Shown here: piece by piece, positions 1 to 5,363 of the stretch
Position numbering within the stretch: the stretch's first letter is position 1
How the letters are laid out: every line of letters starts with the position of its first letter
Origin: CAYTLW01 sp964438735
GTDB lineage: Bacteria; Myxococcota_A; UBA9042
Assembly: GCA_964438735.1 (NCBI GenBank)
Contig: CAYTLW010000235.1
Span: forward strand, 1-5,371
Reading direction: 5' to 3'
DNA length: 5,371 bases
Notes under the pieces: generated by a model
What the model was told of the DNA's origin: nothing
Seen by the model: only the letters and a program-made list of their open reading frames with translations
The model's database searches: none
Translations under genes and position numbers: made by a program

Positions 1-1306
1 TCTCGGTCACCACGATGCCCATGTCGACCATGGTGCCGATGGCGATGGCGATGCCACTCAAGGCGACCACGTTGGCGTCGACGCCGCTGAGCTTCATGGC
101 CACGAAGGCGAACAGCACGGCGATGGGCAGTACGGCGGCGATCAGGGCCGATGCGCGCAGGTGGACCAGCAGGATCAGCACCACCAGGATGGTGATCAGG
201 ATCTCGTCGGTGAGGGCGTCTTCGAGGGTACCGATGGTCTCTTCGATCAGCCCGGTGCGGTCGTAGAAGGGCACGACGGTGACCTTGGAGACGGTGCCGT
301 CGGCGAGCTTGCGCTCCGGCAATCCCTGGCTCAACTCCTCGATCTGGGCCTTGAGCGCTTCGATCGCAGCCAGGGGATTGGCGCCGTAGCGGACCACGGC
401 CACGCCGCCCACGACCTCGGCGCCGCCCTTGTCGAGCACGCCGCGACGCAAGGCTGGGCCGGTGTGCACGTGGCCGATGTCGCGGATGCGAATGGGCACA
501 CCATCATGGGCACGAATCGTGGTCTTGCCGATGTCGTCCAGGTTGCGCAGAAAGCCGATCCCGCGGACCACGTACTCCACCTGGTTGATCTCCACGGTGC
601 GCGCGCCGACATCGCGATTGCTCTGCTGCACCGCCCGAGCGACCTCGTGCAAGCGCACCCCGTAGGCGCGCATGGCGTCGGGGTCGACGTCGATCTGGTA
701 CTCGCGCACGAAGCCGCCGACGCTGGCCACCTCGCTGATGCCGTCGACGCCATTGAGGGCCGGGCGGATGTAGAAGTCCTGGATCGATCGCAGCTCTTCG
801 AGCGACCAGCCGGCTGCAGGCGCGCCCGCTGGCGTGCGGCCCTCGAGAGTGTACCAGTAGACCTGCCCCAGGGCCGTGGCGTCCGGGCCCAGGGTCGGCT
901 TGACCCCCGGTGGCAGGCTGCCCGTCGGCAGGCTGGACAGCTTCTCCAGCAGGCGACTGCGGCTCCAGTAGAAGGCCACCGAATCCTCGAAGATGACGTT
1001 GACGCTGGAGAAGCCCAGCGCCGACGCCGAGCGGATGGTGCGCACCCCTGGGATGCCGAGCAGGGCCACGGTCAGCGGATAGGTGACCTGGTCGTCCACG
1101 TCCTGTGGGCTGCGACCGGGCCAGCGCGTGAACACGATCTGCTGGTTGTCGCCGATGTCCGGTATGGCGTCGACCGGTACGGGATCACGGGGCAGACCGG
1201 TATCCCAGTCAAAGGGCGCCACCGCCAGGCCCCAGCCCAGCAGCAGGCCGGTGACCACCACGACGACCAGGCGGTTGGCCAGCAGGACTCCGACCAGGCG
1301 ACTCAT
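1..1306 (-). CDS. cusA: CusA/CzcA-family heavy-metal RND efflux pump, N-terminal part (3' end outside window)
   Basis: This is the inner-membrane, proton-driven pump of a tripartite metal exporter. Codons 1-435 are present and the rest lies beyond the left edge (family length is roughly 1,000-1,100 aa). The ATG at 1306 overlaps the adaptor stop as ATGA and has a G-run upstream, which supports this start. Visible features are TM1 at about residues 12-31 and the family block VDAIPDIGDNQQIV (45-58), followed by WPGRSP and DQVTYPLT (73-79). Porter subdomain sequence follows, including GPDATALGQV (140-149) and GGFVREYQIDVDPDAM (197-212). TM2-TM4 begin near 368. TM4 carries GIAIAIGTMVDMG (418-430), with the conserved transmembrane acidic residue D428, equivalent to proton-relay D405 of E. 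coli CusA. The likely substrate is Cu+/Ag+, judged from neighbours and from M426, but the porter methionines that would confirm this are not in the window. The symbol denotes the family, not proven specificity. Confidence 0.93.
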   Translation of the reverse strand, partial: MSRLVGVLLANRLVVVVVTGLLLGWGLAVAPFDWDTGLPRDPVPVDAIPDIGDNQQIVFTRWPGRSPQDVDDQVTYPLTVALLGIPGVRTIRSASALGFSSVNVIFEDSVAFYWSRSRLLEKLSSLPTGSLPPGVKPTLGPDATALGQVYWYTLEGRTPAGAPAAGWSLEELRSIQDFYIRPALNGVDGISEVASVGGFVREYQIDVDPDAMRAYGVRLHEVARAVQQSNRDVGARTVEINQVEYVVRGIGFLRNLDDIGKTTIRAHDGVPIRIRDIGHVHTGPALRRGVLDKGGAEVVGGVAVVRYGANPLAAIEALKAQIEELSQGLPERKLADGTVSKVTVVPFYDRTGLIEETIGTLEDALTDEILITILVVLILLVHLRASALIAAVLPIAVLFAFVAMKLSGVDANVVALSGIAIAIGTMVDMGIVVTE

Positions 1307-3510
1307 GGCGTACCCCCGCCATGGCCATGGCCGGCGTGCGCATCGGTCGCGACGCCGCCCAGCTCACCTTCCTTGGCGCCGCAGCGCAGCATGCTTTCGC
1401 CGAAGTAGGGATTGGCTACCTCGCCCGGCGCCTGTAGCCAGGCGGCGCCCTTGTTGTCCATGGCCATGGGACAGAAGACCAGTTCCACCTTCTGTTCGAG
1501 CAGGTCGCCATGCAATGTCACAAGGGGCAGGAGCGCCAGGTTCACCGGTTCGAAGGCCGCTCGCATGAGGTCGATATCTGCGCCTTTGACCAAGCGCTTG
1601 GCGCCTTCGAAACCGCGAGGATCAAAGGCACGTCCGGCCGCATTCAGCCGCTTCAAGCCGGCCACCAGGGCGGCGGCTTCGGTCTTTGCCTTTGTCGCAT
1701 CATCTGCGGCCAGGCCGGCCGAGACGGCGATGGCCGCGGTCACGGTGGTCCGGAGCGCGGCCTGCACGCCCTCGCCTGGCGGCGGCATCGGCGCGCTGAG
1801 TTTTCGAGTCGCCGGTAGCAGCAGGCCGGCCAACTGCACCACGTCGGGCCAGGCGGCCTTCATGGCGGCCACATCGGAGCCACTCTTCAGCCAGTCGATC
1901 GATGCCCGCAGTGCCCTGCCCTGCTGCAGCTCGGCGACCTGTTCTGCCAGAGATTCGACCGCCCGGCGGGCCTGCTTCAGGTCGTCCTCGTGCAGCGCCT
2001 TGTCCAGCTGCTTCAGCTGTCCGAGGGTCTCGTCATCGGCCTGTTGACCGTCGGCGCCGTCTCCGTGGCTCATCACCGAGTCCTGGCCGCCGATCTGCAT
2101 GGCCGAATCGAGGCGGAAGGCGCCGTGACTGACCACGCGTTCGCCCGCCATCAGGCCGTCGGAGACCACGTACCAGTCGCCTGCCCGCGGCCCGAGTCGG
2201 ATCTCCCGAACGAGGTAGGTGGGCGTCTCTGCGCCCTCCTTTTCGACGAAGACTACAGAGCGTTTGCCGGTGAGCAGCGGCGCTGTATGGGGGATGACCA
2301 GCGGATCGGCTGAGGGCTTGACCGAGAGCGCGGGGCCGACAAGCCAGTGCTTTTCGGCCGGCACCAGCTTCATGCCGCAGACGGTGCACCGGGCCGGCTT
2401 ATCCGCGACCACTTCGGGATGCATGGGACAGATGTGCTTGCCCGCCATATCGGCCATGCCGCCGGACCGGCTACCGGCCACCGGCACACTCACAGTCGCC
2501 CGGACGAACATGCCCGGCTTCAGGCGCAGGTCGCCGTTGGGTACGTTGACCCGTACGCGAACGGTGCGGCTCTTCGGATCCATGGCGGGGCTGACGAAGG
2601 CGATGGTGCCGCTGAACTCGCGGCCTCGGAATGCGTCCACCTCGAAGCGAACCCGCTGGCCGTAGCGCAGCCAGCGAATGTCGCTCTCGTAGGCGTCCAG
2701 CTCGACCCAGACCTGGCTCAGGTCGGCGATGGTGTAGATGGGCGTGCCAGTCTTGACCCAGGAGCCTTCCAGGCCCGCCTTGTGGGTCACGATGCCACCC
2801 AAGGGCGCAAAGACGGTGACCTGCTCGACGGGCCGGCCGCGCCGGATCATGTTGCGGATCTGCCAGTCCTGCAGCCCCCACAGGCGCAGCTTCTCGCGGG
2901 CGGCGCGAGAGGTGGCCTTGGCGGCGGCGCGGACCATCTCCGGACTGCCGGCCAGGCGCCCTCGATCGCGCTCGGCCTGGATCAGCTCCTGCTGGGCGAC
3001 AAAGAGCTCAGGGCTGTAGAGTGAGAACAGGTGGTCGCCCTTCTTGACGAACGTGCCCGTGAAATCGACGAACATGCGCTCGATGCGGCCGCCGAACCAG
3101 GCCGTGATGCGGGCCACGCGGGTCTCGTCATAGGCCACCTTGCCGACCAGGCGCAGGTTCACGTGCACCGACCTCTGGGCCACCTTGGTGGTCTGGATGC
3201 GGGCCAGCGCGCGGGCCGCTTCGCTCAACTCCACCTGACCTCCGACGCCGCCGCTGGTGGGGATCAGGTCCATGTTGCAGATGGGGCAGATGCCGGCCTC
3301 TTGCAGGCGGATTTGCGGATGCATGGAGCAGGTCCATGTGCTGGCATCAGCGGCCTTGTCGGGGCCGTGCTCATGGCCGGTGTGAGCGTCTTCCGCCAGC
3401 GATGACGCAGGGGCGGCATCCGGTTGGGGTGCGCCGGCGAACCAGGCGCCAAAGCCAGCGCCCACAACCAGGGCCAGCGCGACGGAGATGGAAGAGGTGA
3501 GGCGTTTCAT
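1303..3510 (-). CDS. cusB: CusB-type RND periplasmic adaptor with two heavy-metal-binding modules and a DUF3347-like C-terminus
   Basis: This is the membrane-fusion protein linking pump and outer-membrane channel, 735 aa against about 400-500 for usual CusB proteins. Order: N-terminal membrane anchor/signal (about 8-25); His-containing linker HTGHEHG (43-49); first heavy-metal-binding domain with CSMHP (61-65) and CPICNM (75-80); barrel, lipoyl and helical-hairpin core (about 115-345), including GGRIERMFVDFTGTFVKKGD (140-159), YSPEL (165-169), FAPLGGIV (234-241) and KPGMFVRATV (331-340). A second metal-binding domain, CPMHP (361-365) to CTVCGM (375-380), is inserted before the membrane-proximal domain (about 400-473). 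A helical linker (about 495-580) leads to a DUF3347-like domain ending FCPMAMDNKGAAWL (679-692), NPYFG (700-704) and ML-CG (707-711), then a His tail HAGHGHGGG. The extra Cys/Met/His sites suggest capture of Cu/Ag in the periplasm before transfer to the pump (inference). The ATG overlaps the upstream stop and has a GGAGGG ribosome-binding site. Confidence 0.95.
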   Translation of the reverse strand: MKRLTSSISVALALVVGAGFGAWFAGAPQPDAAPASSLAEDAHTGHEHGPDKAADASTWTCSMHPQIRLQEAGICPICNMDLIPTSGGVGGQVELSEAARALARIQTTKVAQRSVHVNLRLVGKVAYDETRVARITAWFGGRIERMFVDFTGTFVKKGDHLFSLYSPELFVAQQELIQAERDRGRLAGSPEMVRAAAKATSRAAREKLRLWGLQDWQIRNMIRRGRPVEQVTVFAPLGGIVTHKAGLEGSWVKTGTPIYTIADLSQVWVELDAYESDIRWLRYGQRVRFEVDAFRGREFSGTIAFVSPAMDPKSRTVRVRVNVPNGDLRLKPGMFVRATVSVPVAGSRSGGMADMAGKHICPMHPEVVADKPARCTVCGMKLVPAEKHWLVGPALSVKPSADPLVIPHTAPLLTGKRSVVFVEKEGAETPTYLVREIRLGPRAGDWYVVSDGLMAGERVVSHGAFRLDSAMQIGGQDSVMSHGDGADGQQADDETLGQLKQLDKALHEDDLKQARRAVESLAEQVAELQQGRALRASIDWLKSGSDVAAMKAAWPDVVQLAGLLLPATRKLSAPMPPPGEGVQAALRTTVTAAIAVSAGLAADDATKAKTEAAALVAGLKRLNAAGRAFDPRGFEGAKRLVKGADIDLMRAAFEPVNLALLPLVTLHGDLLEQKVELVFCPMAMDNKGAAWLQAPGEVANPYFGESMLRCGAKEGELGGVATDAHAGHGHGGGTP
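1313..1317 (-). promoter_or_regulatory. Weak ribosome-binding site of the pump gene (GGGGG)
   Basis: A G-run six bases before the pump ATG at 1306, within the last Gly codons of the adaptor gene. It is a poorer match than the adaptor's GGAGGG, so reinitiation through the ATGA overlap probably matters more here. Confidence 0.5.
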
Positions 3511-4817
3511 GGTGTCCCTCCGCTGGTTGCGACGGGTTGGCCGAGCAGAAGCTGCAGCTCGGCGCGGGCCTGAACCCAGTCCGCTTCCGCGCGGGCCAGG
3601 CGAATCCGGTAGTCGAGCAGGCTCTGTTCGAACTCGATCAGGTCGCTGAATCGGGCGCGATTGGCGGCGAACGAGGCCAGGGCCGTGTCCAGTGCCGAAC
3701 GGGCCCTGGGGATCAGGTCCAGGGCGTACAGACGACGTTTGTGCCGGGCGTCACGCATGACGTAACGCAGGCGCTCGAGTCGCGCCTCAGCGCGGCGCAA
3801 CGAGGCCTGCCGCGCGCCACGCTCGACGTGCACACGTTCACTGGCGGCCTGCTGGGCAGCGGCGTAGGCACTCCGCCAGACCGGTAGCCGCATCCCCACG
3901 CGCGCCAACAAGGCGTCCGCGCCGCTGTCCTGCACACCGGCCATGCGGGCCTGGCCAACCATGACCCAGTCCAGGCCGAAGACCACATCGGGCTGATCCA
4001 GGGTGCGCGTGCGGTCGGTCTCCGCGCGGGCTGTAGCAATCCGCGCGTCCGCGACCCGCACCTGGGGATGATTGCGCAGCGCAGCGCGCATGGATTTGAC
4101 CGAAGGCAGGGCCGGTGCGCTGTCGAATCCGGGTTCGAAATCCGCCCTGGCCAGGGTCGCGGTGGCGGGCAGGCCGGCGGCGGCACGCACCGCGGCCTCA
4201 AGCATGGTCGCGCGGTCGAGCACGCTGCGTTGGCGTTCGGAGAGCTCGCTGATGTTCAGTCGCAATCGTTGCAGGTCTTCGTAGCTCGCCTTGCCGATGG
4301 AGAAGCGGGCCCGCACGGTGGGCTCCAGGTCCTCGAGCAGTTTGCGCTGGCCTGCGACCACAGCGGCCACCTTGCGAATCAGCGCCAACCTCGCCCACGG
4401 CACCCGCACATCGCGCGCGATACGCAAGGCGACAGCCGCCAGCCGTTGCCGCGCCAGCGCCGCCCGGGCCGTCTCTACCGCCGCCTGGCTGTCCAGCCGG
4501 CCGGGCCATGGCATGGCCTGGCTGACGCCCACCTTGAGACGCTGAGGACCGACCCGGGTCTCCACCGGCAGGATGAACGCGCCTGCGGCGACCACCGGAT
4601 CTGGCCAGCGGTCGACGAACCCGGTCCGGGCGCTGGCGGCGCGCACGGCCGATCGCGCCGCCTGCAGCTCAGGGCTGCGTTCAGCGGCCAGGCGCAAGAC
4701 AGCGGTCAGGTCCAGCGCCTTGGCTGCCGGGACCGGGCTGGCTGTGGTCGGCAGGCCCACGCACAGGACCAGCAGGAGGCCGGCGCCGAAGCACCGTGCA
4801 AACGAGATTGTGAACAT
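3507..4817 (-). CDS. CusC/CzcC-like TolC-family outer-membrane efflux protein
   Basis: This is the outer-membrane channel of the tripartite metal exporter: 436 aa, normal for the OEP family (PF02321, two repeats). Residues 1 to about 27 form a signal peptide with the hydrophobic run GAGLLLVLCVGLP. C19 is preceded by Leu rather than Gly/Ala/Ser, so a lipobox is not convincing and signal peptidase I cleavage near TTA-S is more likely. The mature protein begins with the typical first helix (LTAVLRLAAERSPELQAARS, 37-56). An internal repeat starts near MRAALRNHPQVRVADARIAT, and the protein ends in a helix of the family type (DLIEFEQSLLDYRIRLARAE, then AELQLLLGQP). The ATG at 4817 has GGGAG seven bases upstream. 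Its last codons overlap the adaptor start (ATGA), giving translational coupling. Its own ribosome-binding site lies in the 3' arm of an 11-bp stem, so expression may depend on the upstream small ORF. Confidence 0.93.
   Translation of the reverse strand: MFTISFARCFGAGLLLVLCVGLPTTASPVPAAKALDLTAVLRLAAERSPELQAARSAVRAASARTGFVDRWPDPVVAAGAFILPVETRVGPQRLKVGVSQAMPWPGRLDSQAAVETARAALARQRLAAVALRIARDVRVPWARLALIRKVAAVVAGQRKLLEDLEPTVRARFSIGKASYEDLQRLRLNISELSERQRSVLDRATMLEAAVRAAAGLPATATLARADFEPGFDSAPALPSVKSMRAALRNHPQVRVADARIATARAETDRTRTLDQPDVVFGLDWVMVGQARMAGVQDSGADALLARVGMRLPVWRSAYAAAQQAASERVHVERGARQASLRRAEARLERLRYVMRDARHKRRLYALDLIPRARSALDTALASFAANRARFSDLIEFEQSLLDYRIRLARAEADWVQARAELQLLLGQPVATSGGTP
3516..3521 (-). 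promoter_or_regulatory. Ribosome-binding site of the adaptor gene (GGAGGG)
   Basis: A strong Shine-Dalgarno sequence five bases before the adaptor ATG at 3510. It lies within the last codons of the channel gene, where it encodes the Gly-Gly of the C-terminal Ser-Gly-Gly-Thr-Pro. It supports the ATG in the ATGA overlap as the true start. Confidence 0.8.
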
Positions 4818-4824
4818 GCCATCG

Positions 4825-4829
4825 CTCCC
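4825..4829 (-). promoter_or_regulatory. Ribosome-binding site of the channel gene (GGGAG), inside the stem
   Basis: GGGAG lies seven bases before the ATG at 4817 and is the only good Shine-Dalgarno match there, so it fixes that start. Every base of it is in the paired 3' arm of the leader stem. Confidence 0.7.
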
Positions 4830-4846
4830 GATTCATGACGTGGCGG

Positions 4847-4862
4847 CCGCCCTCAGGGGCGG
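4847..4862 (-). promoter_or_regulatory. GC hairpin nested in the leader stem-loop
   Basis: On the transcribed strand, CCGCCC (4862-4857), a CTGA loop (4856-4853) and GGGCGG (4852-4847) form a perfect 6-bp all-GC stem with a tetraloop. It sits inside the 40-nt interval of the 11-bp stem and would shorten the effective loop, favouring closure of the outer stem. It is not followed by a T-run. Confidence 0.6.
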
Positions 4863-4884
4863 TCCGATCAGCACGAATCGGGAG

Positions 4885-5355
4885 CTAGCAGTGCCAGGTC
4901 TGGAGCAACGAACGACGCGCCGCATCGGCGCCGGGAAGCGCGCCTGGCGGCCCTCGCGCCAGCGCTGCACCGGCAGAGGGGCTGCCGGGCAGGGGCGCGG
5001 AATCGGCGAGGAAAGGCACGGGGAGTTGGTGAACTTCGACGCGGTCGGTGACCACTTCGAGTTGCTGGTCCTGCACGATGGCCTGGCCGCCGCATTCGCA
5101 GCTGCCGGCCACGGCATCGCTCAATCCGCTGTGGTCGGCATCCTGGCGACCGGCTTCGCGCTGGGCGGCGAGACAGCAGGCGTGGGCGCCCGCTGCGATG
5201 GCCAGCTCGCTGGCATCCGCCGGCGCACAGAGACAGACACCATGGCCCACCGCCGCCTGGGCGACGAAGAGCAGCACGACAACCATGGCGGAGAGCCTTC
5301 GCACGGGTTTAAGGCTAGGCTCGCCAGAGGTGCGTGTCAAAGGATGCGTCTTCAC
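4885..5355 (-). CDS. Small putatively exported Cys/His-rich protein heading the efflux operon; possible copper-sensing upstream ORF
   Basis: I do not recognise this family with confidence. The longest reading is 156 aa from a GTG at 5355. It has a basic n-region (KPVRR, 17-20 core), a hydrophobic stretch MVVVLLFVAQAAVG (24-37) and likely cleavage just after it, so the product should be exported. The mature part carries paired cysteines: CLC (41-43), CC (60-61) and CEC (86-88), with H38, H58 and H75, and ends in Trp-His-Cys. Residues 111-142 hold eight prolines, including Pro-Pro-Gly (136-138). The start is uncertain. GTG 5355 has only a weak SD. GTG 5304 gives the neatest signal peptide (VRRLSAMVVV). 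ATG 5286 has AAGG nine bases upstream but no basic n-region. A candidate promoter at 5312-5340 would exclude GTG 5355. The TAG stop is 67 bp before the channel gene and touches the leader stem. Secretion, Cys pairs, Pro-rich tail and position recall DUF2946 uORFs such as CutF and CruR. The function is inferred. Confidence 0.68.
   Translation of the reverse strand: MKTHPLTRTSGEPSLKPVRRLSAMVVVLLFVAQAAVGHGVCLCAPADASELAIAAGAHACCLAAQREAGRQDADHSGLSDAVAGSCECGGQAIVQDQQLEVVTDRVEVHQLPVPFLADSAPLPGSPSAGAALARGPPGALPGADAARRSLLQTWHC
5312..5340 (-). promoter_or_regulatory. Candidate sigma70 promoter of the efflux operon
   Basis: A perfect -35 hexamer TTGACA (5340-5335) is followed by a 17-bp spacer and TAGCCT (5317-5312), which matches TATAAT at T1, A2 and T6 only. 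Transcription would start near 5305. That would make the GTG at 5304 nearly leaderless, or make the ATG at 5286 the start. The spacing is ideal but the -10 is weak, consistent with an activated promoter. It falls inside the longest reading of the small ORF, so promoter and GTG 5355 start exclude each other. I see no convincing MerR/CueR-type dyad in the spacer. Confidence 0.42.
5315..5323 (-). repeat. Direct repeat CGAGCCTAG, copy 2 (over the candidate -10 region)
   Basis: The 9-base sequence CGAGCCTAG, read on the transcribed strand, is identical to the copy at 5355-5363, exactly 40 bp away. It overlaps the candidate -10 element and end of spacer. CTAG is usually rare in GC-rich bacterial DNA, which makes two copies this close more notable. 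It could be a regulator site. Confidence 0.4.
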
Positions 5356-5363
5356 TAGGCTCG
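5355..5363 (-). repeat. Direct repeat CGAGCCTAG, copy 1 (upstream of the candidate -35)
   Basis: First copy of the 9-base direct repeat, same orientation, 40 bp upstream of the second and about 15 bp upstream of the TTGACA. The remaining bases up to the window edge hold no other feature I can support. Confidence 0.4.

Larger units (their letters stand above)
4824..4885 (-). promoter_or_regulatory. Leader stem-loop sequestering the ribosome-binding site of the outer-membrane channel gene
   Basis: A perfect 11-bp inverted repeat is present. On the transcribed strand the 5' arm is GCTCCCGATTC (4885-4875) and the 3' arm is GAATCGGGAGC (4834-4824), separated by 40 nt. The 3' arm contains the GGGAG Shine-Dalgarno sequence of the channel gene, and the 5' arm starts at the last base of the upstream TAG stop codon. 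A ribosome terminating there would cover the 5' arm and free the SD, whereas without upstream translation the SD would be paired. No U-run follows, so this is not an intrinsic terminator. The inverted repeat is seen directly; its regulatory role is inference. Confidence 0.72.

Noticed and set aside
161..1408. 415-codon open frame on the plus strand
   Set aside because: It is antisense to the pump gene, whose minus-strand frame reads as a clear RND protein. Long antisense frames are expected in GC-rich coding DNA, and this translation shows no domain or signal I recognise.
4755..4765. Lipoprotein signal in the channel protein (C19)
   Set aside because: The residue before the Cys is Leu (LVLC), not Gly, Ala or Ser as in a lipobox, so acylation is not supported.
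4824..4885. Intrinsic transcription terminator between the small ORF and the channel gene
   Set aside because: Stable stems are present, but no T-run follows either 3' arm on the transcribed strand. The outer arm runs straight into the start codon region.
4833..5117. Alternative minus-strand frames (also 4868-5095) overlapping the small Cys-rich ORF
   Set aside because: Both lack an export signal and paired cysteines and are Arg/Pro-rich as expected of shifted frames. Only the frame ending at 4885 has a coherent signal peptide and paired cysteines, and it stops at the stem boundary.
5312..5340. MerR/CueR-type copper operator in the candidate promoter
   Set aside because: These promoters have a 19-20 bp spacer with a clear dyad. 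Here the spacer is 17 bp and I find only weak, mismatched symmetry.
4573..5358. 261-codon open frame on the plus strand across the channel 5' end, leader and small ORF
   Set aside because: It covers the reverse of a well-supported outer-membrane protein and of the stem-loop. Its translation shows no recognisable domain or signal, so it is treated as a shadow frame.
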